Of a stretch of DNA of 64,000 nt, positions 47,809 to 56,184 are shown piece after piece. The stretch spans positions 1-64,000 of the forward strand of contig WGMM01000043.1 in NCBI GenBank assembly GCA_016125085.1. The letters are read 5' to 3'. The notes below the pieces were generated by a model, which saw only the letters and a list, made by a program, of their open reading frames with translations, was not told the DNA's origin and made no database searches. A program made the translations under genes and the position numbers. Position 1 is the stretch's first letter, and every line of letters begins with the position of its first letter. Source of the stretch: a bacterium (GTDB taxonomy: Bacteria; Planctomycetota; Planctomycetia; Isosphaerales; Isosphaeraceae).

Positions 47809-50800
47809 TCAATTTCCCGCCTGCCTCGCTTTCAGAAACGCTTCGGCTTCCTTCAGCTCTTCGTCAGAGACGACGACGTCCAAGTCCGTCGTTTCGCCTG
47901 ATTTCGCTTCGACCGACACGGTTTTCAACACATACTTCGAACCCTTCTCCGTTTTACCCATCACGCAAAGTTCGACCGGCATCGGCGGCAGTCGATCGAG
48001 AAGAAAAGTACCGTCTTCCTGCGGATACCAAGATTCGCTCGGCACGAAACTGAGCTTCCAGCTCTCCCGATGGCCCCAGGAAAAGCGGAAATTGCCGTCG
48101 GGGTTGCCGTTGCGCATGACCCGCAACCGTACCTTGCCCCATGGCCCCAGACGTACGCCGCCACCGGGCAGCTTCGCGAAATCGGCCGCTTCCATCTGGG
48201 TAAAGCCGACCTGGTTCGAAAACACCAGCTTGCCGGCTGCATTTCGTGCCTTGAAACGAAACCGCCCCTGATCGTCCGTAAACGGCGGATTCTGAGTGTC
48301 GAATTTCCAGTCGAACGTGGTTTCGCCTACTTTCGCCGTTTCGCCGGGTACACGATTGCGGTAAAATGCAACTCGGGCAGGGTTGCCGTCCGGGTCGAGC
48401 ACTTGGCCTTCGATCGTCAGCGTCTTCTCGGGTGGCAGCTTTTTCAACCGAACGTCGTGACGAACCGGCGAATCACCCTTCTTGATGCGTTCAGCCGATA
48501 CATACGGCTCATATCCCGGTGCGACTACCACGAGATACGGGTCGATTTCGCTGAGTTGTCTCGGCCCCTTGGGTGTCATGATAGAATCGAGTTCGAACAC
48601 GCTACCAGGCCTTTCGTCTGCGACGATCTCCAGCCGGTCATCTTTCGCGCCGGACAGCAGCCATGCCGACATCGGCTCGACGGGCACGCCCGTGTCGGCA
48701 TCGATGACCTGACCATAGACTCGAAAGCCGGGCCGCATCGCGCCATACGTTTTACGGTCGACAATCTTGCCCGAATCGTCTTTCAGCCGTTCTTCCCAGC
48801 CGAACATGGTCTGGTTGACTTCGAACTTCAAAGTACCGCCGGCGGGAACGTTCAAGTCGTGGTCCGAATACTGGGTCTGGTCATTGGCCGAAGCCGGATT
48901 TGGAAATGCGAACCGATAAGGCCCCGGCATGGCGCGTTCGATCACGAACATACCAGGGTGATTTGTGCGAATACTGGTCGGCATCGGATTACCGAACCGG
49001 TTCTTGCCGATGTCGAAATTCGGCTGAGAAACAAGTCTCGCCCCCGCCATCGGCCGTTCGTCCAGCAGCAGCGTGCCTTCGATCCGGCCCCAGGGTTCCA
49101 GTTTCAATTCCGTTTCGCCTTCTGCCATTTCGACGAGCTTCGTCGACCTCAGCACGCCTGAGTCGTGTGTCACGCACCAGCCGAATTTCTCGGCCCAGAC
49201 GGGCAGACGGAATCGGCCTTCGGCATCCGTGCGGATCGGCTCCCGCTCCGAATTCTTCCATTGCCCGCGCACGATTGCCCTGTGCTCGATCGCCTCAATG
49301 CGGCCATTCCGCGTGAGCCGGGGCAGATATCGATCATTCCGGTCATCGGTCGTCGTGAAGAAACCCACGTCCGCCCCGGCGGCGGGTGATCCGTCAGGCT
49401 TGAGGACTTTGCCGGTGATGAATTTGCCCGAAGGAGCCGGAAATTCGGGTTTGGGCGGAGCGGCAGGTTTCGAATCCTCAGCGGTTATCGCTGGTTTCGA
49501 ATCGGTCGCACGCGGTTTCGAAGCCGCTTTCGGATCCCGGGGTTTCTCAGGTTCGGCCGGTTTCGCTCCGATGGTCAACTTCGTCGTCTGGCCGGCCACC
49601 GTTTCGAATGAGACAGGGCCCACGGGCGGATCGAGCTGGGAATAACTCGTCGAACTGTGGTCGATCTGTTTGTGAATCATCAGGCTGAGCGAATGCTTGC
49701 CGGGCAGCACATTTTCGATAGCGAAGGTGCCGTCGGGCCGGATTCCGGCAGCCGGCGGATTCATGAAAGGCGACCAGGCGAGACTCCGGTAATTCACCTG
49801 GCCCCGAACGTCGCCCTCGGCAGGTAATTTCATTTCGACCTTGCCTTCGACTCGGGCCCAGGGACCGAGACGGATCACGCCCTGAGTTTGGGCCAGCTCA
49901 TCGCCCGTAACGACCGCACAACCGGTGGAATCAAGCACGGTCAATTGATCGATCGCTTCGCGGCTCGAAATGCGGAAACGGCCCTCTTCGTCGGCCTGAA
50001 CCGGAGAGGGTCCATCGATATCGCCCGAACCCGGTTGCGTAAGCACCTGCCAGCGCACGCTGGACTGACCGGCTTTCGAAACCGGCGTTTTCAGCGAGAA
50101 TGCAATATCGGCCCTTTTGGCGGCAGTGCCATCGGCCCGCAAAATCTGGCCCCTCGTCTCCTTCGGCTCTCCCAACATAGCAGGTTTCAGGGCGACATCC
50201 ATGCGAACCGGGCCGTCGCCACGGGGAATCGGCCGGGGCGATACGAACGGTTCGTATCCGGGTGCGAAGACAATCAGATAGGGGTCGATTTTTTGCGTTT
50301 CCTGCACGCTGCGATTCGAAACCGCGTGATAGGCCGTGAACGTCCCATCGTGCGGACCGACCCACTGAACCCAGATCGTCGGATCATCGCCTGGCTGGCC
50401 CGTGATGAACAGGGCTCGCGTCTTCGTCAAGGGCTTGCCCGTGGCGGCGTCAGTCGCCCGGCCGTACACCAGAAATTCTTTTCCGAATTCGCCGGAACCT
50501 GACTTTGCGACTTCCTTGCCAGCTGCGTCAGAGACGAGCTGATGATGGCCGAATTCGGTGACCGAGGTATCGACATTCAGCGAAGCACCCGCCGGCACTT
50601 CGAAAGGTTCAGCGAGAAATTGCCATAAGCTTTTCATATCCTTGTGCGGAAATGCAAGCCGCATCATGCCAGGGATGACTCGCTCGATTTCGAACCGGCC
50701 CCGGTCGTCGGTCAGCACATTGTTCCTGATCGGAATCAGCATTTCGTTGTTGATGCCCGGCCCGGAATACCACACTCGCACGTTGGCCTGGGGCTTGCCA

Positions 50801-53800
50801 TCACGCAGGAAGACGCCCTGGACGCGACCATAAGGCCCGAGCCGGATCGTCATTGGTTCGGCGGCTGTCATATGCCGGGCTTCTGGCGAGCGGAACACGC
50901 CCGACTCGTGCGTGACGATCCAGCCGATTTTGACGGCATCAGCCGGAATACGGAATTTGCCTTCAGTGTCGGTGCGGACGAGTTCGATTTTCGCCGGTGG
51001 GGATTCGAGGGAGCCGCGAGTCATGCTCGTCAGCCGTCCGTTCTCGAATTGCGGCTCGTAACGGGGCCAGCTGCCGTCCTTCGGCGTGTAAAACGCAACA
51101 GCAGCACCTGCCGCCGGTGTGCCGTCGGGCTTGAGCACGCGGCCTTCGATCGATTTCGAATCGGCCGGATCGATCCGTTTCAGCGCGAAATTCAGCGACA
51201 GGTGCGGATCGTCGACTTTCATCAGGTCCGTAGTGATCGGCTCATAACCGGGTGCTTCGATCCGCAGGCGAAATTCATGGACGGAGCCATCCCGTGAATG
51301 AAACGGCGATGCGGGGAAACGAAACCGGCCCTCGACATGGCGGCCATGAATGGAAAGGCTTCGCTCTCCATCCGCGAGACGTTCCCGATAAATGAGTTGG
51401 TAGTCTGCAACGGGCTGACCTGTAGCGGCGTCGGTCACGCGGCCTTCGACGACGCTCTGATTTTTGAGAACGACATCGAGATTCGAAGTTCGAACTGTGT
51501 CGATTTTGGCCTCGTAACCCAAATAGCCGGTTTTCGAGAAAATCAGCGAGACAAAATCGGCCGGAAGGTCGGCGATTTCGAATCGGCCGTCGGCGTCGGT
51601 TCGCCGAATCGCATCCGGGGCCCTCAGCCAGCGTGGCAGTGTCGTGTCGTCGACTCGCACATCGGCCAAGGGCTTGCCTTCGGCGTCAGTCACTCGGCCG
51701 GTGACCGGTCGACCGGGTATGAGTTGAAATGTCGCCACGCGGTCCTGATCCTGCACGTCGATCGACTTGATGCACCAGCCCTGACCCGGCTTGTGCACGG
51801 CGATTTTCACCGGAGCCTGAACCGTGCCCAGGTTGCCGATGCGGAATTCGCCCTTCGCATCGGTCAATTGCGAGGCTTCTCCGAACTCGACGGGCCATTC
51901 GTCGCTGCGCACCTCGGCCCCGGCAACAGGCTTGCCGTCAAGGTCAATTACCCTGCCGGTAAGCGTCTGCCCCCGTTTCAGCTGAATTTGATGCGTGGCG
52001 GATTTGAGAGTTTCGAAAGGCGGTTCGACACGGCCGCGCGGGTCGGCCTCCGTTCCAGCCCAGTCGATGGCGAATTCGGGATGCAACGCCGCGACGTCAA
52101 TCTGCGTGGCCTTCGGATCGACCTGAGACGTCTTCCAGCGACCGTCGGCACCGGTGCGGACGAGTTCGCAGCGATACGATCTTGTGCCGTTTTCATTCGG
52201 TTTCGCCTGAAACGTCACCAGCACCCGGGCATCTTTCACAGGCTCTCCCTTGTCGTGCACCAGGCCGCCAATGGGCATCCCGGGAGTGAGCTTCGCGACG
52301 AAGGGAGAAACTGGCGGAAAGTCAGGATCCTCGATCGAAGATCGTCGAAGCCGTAACGGCACATGGATATCGCTCGAGATGCGAATCGAAATGAAATCGT
52401 CTTTTCCAGGTTCGAACGGAATCAGTGCCTTGCCGTTCGCGTCTGTGGTGATCTTGCCGTCCTTGCGGTCGGTCTGAAAATGGACCACGGCGCCGGCGAC
52501 AGGGTGCCCTGTTTCTGCATCGATCGCCTGAAATTCGAAGGGGCGCTTCGCATTCTGATCATTCGTCGAGGCTTCTGCAATCGATGCGGACGAAACTTCG
52601 GCGGCGACGAAACGGGGCGAAATGGGCAGCAAAACGAAAGCCACCAGGAACGGTGAAGCACACCAGAGCCAGCGAGGGATTATGGGTTTCGAATTCTCTT
52701 GCTCCGTCATGTTTTCGATCCTCCTGCGAATGGCCGGGTAACGGGGATTAATGCCGAGTACGAGCGGGCTGTCAGGCGCGTGAACAGGCTGCCGATCGGC
52801 CCAGACGAGAATTTTCAAAAACGTTTCCGCACATTTCCGGGGCGGCAGGCCGGTGACATTTCCGGCAAAGTCGTCGCATGCCAGTTCACGAAAGTTCGCC
52901 GTGGCGCGCCGGGCCAGCCACAAGGCAGGATGGAAGAAACCGGCCAGGCCGACGGCCCTTTCGAAAGCGACAGACCAGAGATCGCGACGTTTCAGGTGGG
53001 CAAGTTCGTGGGCAATGGCCCAGCGCATTTCAGCTTCGTCGAAGTCGGTTTCGAAACCCGCGGGAATTAAAAGCTTCGGGCGAATCAGGCCGAAGACGGC
53101 AGGCGAGTGGACGGTGGTCGTCGTGACGACACGCGGGCAACGACGCAGGCCGATTTCTGACGCAACATCCATCACGATTGCCGATAGCCCGGGAGATGAT
53201 CGCAGGCCGGTTCGTTTCAGGCGGAAATCCATGACCAAGCTGGCAATGAGGAATCGAACCGCAAGAATCGAGCAGATTCCGAACCAGGCGCCAAAGAGAA
53301 TTACGGAAGGGCTGGGCCATTCGAACCCGGGACGGGAAATCGACTCGACCTGAAGCGCTTCGGAAGTCTCTGCAGGTTGGGAACCAGCGGTTTCGAAATG
53401 TTCGGATCCAGCAGGCAGAGTTGCGAATTCCGTAACGAGTTCGGAATCGACCGGCGGAATGGACGGTTCCGGAAGGGCGATCGGAGCGGAAATGATATGC
53501 TCGTCAGGTGGCGCGTCGGTTCGGGTGATTTCCGTGACCGGTGGAGAGATGAACGGCAGCGGAATTTCCATCGGCATTTCGAAGGCGAGCAGGCAGCACA
53601 TGAAGATGGCCGCGAAGCGGGCCGGTACGAGAAGAAATAGCCCGTGGGCGAATGCGTGGCTGACATGTCGGCGCATCACAAGCCAGAACAAGCTGATGAC
53701 GGCCAGAACGACGAGGGATTGCAACGTGGCCCTGGCAAGAATTTCGAACCAGAAGCCGACGGCCGTTTCGAAGGCCGTCTTCGAAATCGGTATCGTAGCG

Positions 53801-53814
53801 GGCATGGCGAACAT
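47809..53814 (-). CDS. BlaR1/MecR1-like membrane metalloprotease with a giant modular ectodomain (2001 aa)
   Basis: The first 400 residues are an M56 peptidase. Transmembrane helices lie at about 23-47, 54-78, 170-195 and 382-400. The zinc motif HELAH is at 269-273, and FRELACDD (E310) supplies the third ligand. In BlaR1 this domain cleaves the BlaI repressor after the outer sensor binds a ligand. Here the sensor is not penicillin-binding. Residues about 410-2000 contain some 15 beta-sandwich modules of the carboxypeptidase-regulatory-like type, with the motif GRVxDxxGxPxxGAxV followed by DxxGxFxI. A block of about 550 residues (about 886-1430) is repeated at about 1463-1995. The gene starts 17 bp after the BlaI-like gene, with GGAGGG upstream. 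The ligand is unknown. Confidence 0.9.
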   Translation of the reverse strand: MFAMPATIPISKTAFETAVGFWFEILARATLQSLVVLAVISLFWLVMRRHVSHAFAHGLFLLVPARFAAIFMCCLLAFEMPMEIPLPFISPPVTEITRTDAPPDEHIISAPIALPEPSIPPVDSELVTEFATLPAGSEHFETAGSQPAETSEALQVESISRPGFEWPSPSVILFGAWFGICSILAVRFLIASLVMDFRLKRTGLRSSPGLSAIVMDVASEIGLRRCPRVVTTTTVHSPAVFGLIRPKLLIPAGFETDFDEAEMRWAIAHELAHLKRRDLWSVAFERAVGLAGFFHPALWLARRATANFRELACDDFAGNVTGLPPRKCAETFLKILVWADRQPVHAPDSPLVLGINPRYPAIRRRIENMTEQENSKPIIPRWLWCASPFLVAFVLLPISPRFVAAEVSSASIAEASTNDQNAKRPFEFQAIDAETGHPVAGAVVHFQTDRKDGKITTDANGKALIPFEPGKDDFISIRISSDIHVPLRLRRSSIEDPDFPPVSPFVAKLTPGMPIGGLVHDKGEPVKDARVLVTFQAKPNENGTRSYRCELVRTGADGRWKTSQVDPKATQIDVAALHPEFAIDWAGTEADPRGRVEPPFETLKSATHQIQLKRGQTLTGRVIDLDGKPVAGAEVRSDEWPVEFGEASQLTDAKGEFRIGNLGTVQAPVKIAVHKPGQGWCIKSIDVQDQDRVATFQLIPGRPVTGRVTDAEGKPLADVRVDDTTLPRWLRAPDAIRRTDADGRFEIADLPADFVSLIFSKTGYLGYEAKIDTVRTSNLDVVLKNQSVVEGRVTDAATGQPVADYQLIYRERLADGERSLSIHGRHVEGRFRFPASPFHSRDGSVHEFRLRIEAPGYEPITTDLMKVDDPHLSLNFALKRIDPADSKSIEGRVLKPDGTPAAGAAVAFYTPKDGSWPRYEPQFENGRLTSMTRGSLESPPAKIELVRTDTEGKFRIPADAVKIGWIVTHESGVFRSPEARHMTAAEPMTIRLGPYGRVQGVFLRDGKPQANVRVWYSGPGINNEMLIPIRNNVLTDDRGRFEIERVIPGMMRLAFPHKDMKSLWQFLAEPFEVPAGASLNVDTSVTEFGHHQLVSDAAGKEVAKSGSGEFGKEFLVYGRATDAATGKPLTKTRALFITGQPGDDPTIWVQWVGPHDGTFTAYHAVSNRSVQETQKIDPYLIVFAPGYEPFVSPRPIPRGDGPVRMDVALKPAMLGEPKETRGQILRADGTAAKRADIAFSLKTPVSKAGQSSVRWQVLTQPGSGDIDGPSPVQADEEGRFRISSREAIDQLTVLDSTGCAVVTGDELAQTQGVIRLGPWARVEGKVEMKLPAEGDVRGQVNYRSLAWSPFMNPPAAGIRPDGTFAIENVLPGKHSLSLMIHKQIDHSSTSYSQLDPPVGPVSFETVAGQTTKLTIGAKPAEPEKPRDPKAASKPRATDSKPAITAEDSKPAAPPKPEFPAPSGKFITGKVLKPDGSPAAGADVGFFTTTDDRNDRYLPRLTRNGRIEAIEHRAIVRGQWKNSEREPIRTDAEGRFRLPVWAEKFGWCVTHDSGVLRSTKLVEMAEGETELKLEPWGRIEGTLLLDERPMAGARLVSQPNFDIGKNRFGNPMPTSIRTNHPGMFVIERAMPGPYRFAFPNPASANDQTQYSDHDLNVPAGGTLKFEVNQTMFGWEERLKDDSGKIVDRKTYGAMRPGFRVYGQVIDADTGVPVEPMSAWLLSGAKDDRLEIVADERPGSVFELDSIMTPKGPRQLSEIDPYLVVVAPGYEPYVSAERIKKGDSPVRHDVRLKKLPPEKTLTIEGQVLDPDGNPARVAFYRNRVPGETAKVGETTFDWKFDTQNPPFTDDQGRFRFKARNAAGKLVFSNQVGFTQMEAADFAKLPGGGVRLGPWGKVRLRVMRNGNPDGNFRFSWGHRESWKLSFVPSESWYPQEDGTFLLDRLPPMPVELCVMGKTEKGSKYVLKTVSVEAKSGETTDLDVVVSDEELKEAEAFLKARQAGN

Positions 53815-53831
53815 GGCGGAGCCCTCCGGGT

Positions 53832-54266
53832 TCAGGCGTTTTTCGGGTCTTTTTCGTCTTCCGGGCGGTCGGCCGTACGGCGGTCGATGAGGTCGCGCAG
53901 GCGTGCCAGTTCGTCGTCGGTGAGCCGGGTGCGTTCGAGCATGTGGGAAATCACCAGGCCCGAGGTGCCTTCCAGCAGGTTTTCGATCAGGCTGTCGGCG
54001 GCGGCCAGCAGCGATTTCACGGCAGATCCGGCCGGTTCGTAGAGATAGGCATTGCCCACCTGCCGTACGCTCAGGTGGCCTTTGTCGACCAGGCGTTTGA
54101 GGATGGACTTGGTCGTCGTCGGGGCCCAGCCTTCAGTGCGGGCCGTTTCGGTGTAGACATCACGCGCGGCACAGCCGCGATACCGATGCCGCCAGACGAC
54201 CTTCATCACCTTCCACTCGGCAGGCGTAAGCAGAGTCTCATCACGCGAATTGCGGGAGTCGGTCAT
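53832..54266 (-). CDS. BlaI/MecI/CopY-family repressor (144 aa)
   Basis: The N-terminal 80 residues form the penicillinase-repressor winged helix (LLTPAEWKVMKVVW, then APTTTKSILKRLVDKGHLSVRQ). The C-terminal part (about 85-125) is the dimerisation helix region in which BlaR1-type proteases cut. Such repressors bind TACTACA-like dyads and block their own operon. The gene overlaps no other but is 17 bp before the M56 protease gene, so both are one operon. A promoter and operator lie just upstream (54301-54336). This family is common in planctomycetes and rarely linked there to beta-lactam resistance. Confidence 0.92.
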   Translation of the reverse strand: MTDSRNSRDETLLTPAEWKVMKVVWRHRYRGCAARDVYTETARTEGWAPTTTKSILKRLVDKGHLSVRQVGNAYLYEPAGSAVKSLLAAADSLIENLLEGTSGLVISHMLERTRLTDDELARLRDLIDRRTADRPEDEKDPKNA

Positions 54267-54300
54267 CAGTCAACCCTCAATGACGGTATCGAAATCTATT

Positions 54301-54336
54301 GACTACAAAAATAGTCGTTCGTTTTTACTTTGTCAA
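54301..54336 (-). promoter_or_regulatory. Promoter and BlaI-type operator of the repressor-protease operon
   Basis: On the minus strand TTGACA (plus 54331-54336) and TATTTT (plus 54308-54313) are separated by exactly 17 bp. The -10 box lies inside the dyad GACTACAAAAATAGTC (54301-54316). That dyad differs at two central bases from the BlaI/MecI operator pattern GACTACANNTGTAGTC. Binding of the repressor there would block the promoter. It is 35 bp upstream of the BlaI start. Confidence 0.8.
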
Positions 54337-54543
54337 CGTTCGCGGCGGAATTCGTCGCGAGGAATCCGATATTCGCACGATATCTATGGAATTGCAGGGA
54401 GTTATGTCTGGAGCAGATTCGGGCCGCAGTGGTTCGTCGGCGAATCGGCTTCGTCTTGGTCGGGCCTGGCCTGAGGCAAAAGTAGAAATCGCTGGCGACG
54501 TTCGATCAGGTGTTCGACGAATAGATCGGAAATTCTGCCCTGA

Positions 54544-55974
54544 TCAGCTTTTCGATTCGCTCTCCCGAGCTTTCGCTTTCGTGCTTTCCGGTTCGAGCAG
54601 GTTCTGGCCTTCTTCGGGAACGCGAGCGCGAAGGGTCTGTTCTTCGATGGAATCGGCGTCGCTGGAGAGTGATCCTTCGGACGGCGAGACGACAGGCTCA
54701 GGGGCAGGCACTGGTGATGGTTGGGCGAGAGGGAGGGAAGATTCGGCTGGTGTCGCGGGCCTCCCCGGTTCCGGGGCTTCGATTTCGCCCGCGAAGCGGA
54801 TTCCCTTGTCGCGAAAGGCGCTGCGTGTCAGACGGATCACGGAGGATCGGACTTTCGGCCAGCTGTGTTCGATACAGTCGACCCAGAAATACGATCGCAA
54901 ACGGATGCCGATTTCGTCGATGTCGTTGACGAGAACGAGAGGCTCCGGGTCTTCGAGCACAGCGGGGTGATCTCGCAGAACCCGCATGGCGACCTCCTGG
55001 GCATCGGAGATGCGCGTTCCGAAATCCAGGGCGAGCGTGAAGTCCATACGCTGAAGGGGGTTGCTGGTGAAATTCCGGATGACGTTCTTGAAGACGATGG
55101 CGTTGGGAATCTGCAGGTGGTTGCCTTCGGTGGTCATCAGGATGGTCGTGCGTGCGGTGAGGCCCTGTACGTAACCGGAGCGATCGGCGACGGCGATGTA
55201 ATCACCGATGCGGAAGGGCTTGTTGATGCTCAGATAAATGCTGGCGAGGAAATTTTCGGTGATTTCACGAAATGCGATACCGACGGCCAGACCCGCCACA
55301 CCCGTGCTGCCCAGAACGGTGACGGCAAGCCGCGACAGCCCGGAAACCTTGAGAACGAGGTAGATGCCGATGAAAAAGACCAGAAAACCGATTGAGCGCG
55401 AAGCGACGTCGCGAAGCAGTTCGCTGCTGATGGACTGCTCGAAGAATCGGGCACTGAGCTTGCGAGCGAGTCTTGCGGAAATCCATGCCGCTGGGATCAT
55501 GAAGATCGAAAACAGCAAAAACGGCAGCCCCAGGACAACCGACCGGCCCATCTCTCGCAACTGTTCGACGATTCCCGACAGGTCGAATATCGGCGGCTGG
55601 TCCACCTGGATGCGATTGACGACCGCCACGACATCCTGGGTGTTCATGGCAAGGTCGGAGGCCCACGACTTGTAGGCCTCAGTCCGGGTGAAACCCGTGA
55701 TGAATACGACGCCCTCTTCGACGGCCACCAGCGGGGCACGGAACCAGGTGGTGGCTTCGAGAATGTCCGTCAGCCGGCGTTCGATCTCGTCGTCTCGAAC
55801 CGTGGGCTTGACAGCGACTTTCTCGGCCGGTTTCGGTTCGGCTTCGCTGGGGACTTCGGCCGGTTTCGGATTTTCCGCGGGCGGAGTGGCCGAATCCTGG
55901 GCACCACAATACGCCGAACCTGCCTGGCTCAGCAGGCTGAAAAGACATGCGGTGACGAATACCGGATATTTCAT
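54544..55974 (-). CDS. MscS-family mechanosensitive channel with N-terminal BON-like domain (476 aa)
   Basis: A signal peptide (about 1-25) is followed by a Pro/Glu-rich linker and a BON-like domain (about 61-125, EGVVFITGFTRTEAYKSWASDLAMNTQDV). Then come three transmembrane helices, the last being the pore helix typical of MscS (VLGSTGVAGLAVGIAF). The beta domain follows (NKPFRIGDYIAVADRSGYVQ, and NHLQIPNAIVFKNVIRNF). The last 90 residues are Pro/Ser/Glu-rich and not conserved. MscS channels release solutes at membrane tension. The BON domain, thought to bind membranes or envelope components, is an added module seen in some bacteria. Confidence 0.9.
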   Translation of the reverse strand: MKYPVFVTACLFSLLSQAGSAYCGAQDSATPPAENPKPAEVPSEAEPKPAEKVAVKPTVRDDEIERRLTDILEATTWFRAPLVAVEEGVVFITGFTRTEAYKSWASDLAMNTQDVVAVVNRIQVDQPPIFDLSGIVEQLREMGRSVVLGLPFLLFSIFMIPAAWISARLARKLSARFFEQSISSELLRDVASRSIGFLVFFIGIYLVLKVSGLSRLAVTVLGSTGVAGLAVGIAFREITENFLASIYLSINKPFRIGDYIAVADRSGYVQGLTARTTILMTTEGNHLQIPNAIVFKNVIRNFTSNPLQRMDFTLALDFGTRISDAQEVAMRVLRDHPAVLEDPEPLVLVNDIDEIGIRLRSYFWVDCIEHSWPKVRSSVIRLTRSAFRDKGIRFAGEIEAPEPGRPATPAESSLPLAQPSPVPAPEPVVSPSEGSLSSDADSIEEQTLRARVPEEGQNLLEPESTKAKARESESKS

Positions 55975-56184
55975 CAGGTCAGGCGATCTCTCGTTCGAAG
56001 CTTCGGATGAGGGATTCGGAACGAACCGCCACAGCGAGAATTCGAATTCGCTTTGACGTGCCGTTTGGGGTCATCGGGCCGCGGTCGCCGAATCGGCAGA
56101 GATCGGGCAACATTGAAGCAATCGTGCGAGAGAAGGCGGAATGCCGGCTTTCGAAATCGAGGCCGGCGATTCCGCGCGATTCGA

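Noticed and set aside
48070-49161. 363-residue plus-strand frame and other frames antisense to the BlaR1-like gene
   Set aside because: The long minus-strand frame has repeated domain motifs over its whole length; the others are shadows.
47809-54266. Beta-lactam resistance system
   Set aside because: The sensor lacks a penicillin-binding domain and no beta-lactamase is near; BlaI/M56 pairs are common in planctomycetes.
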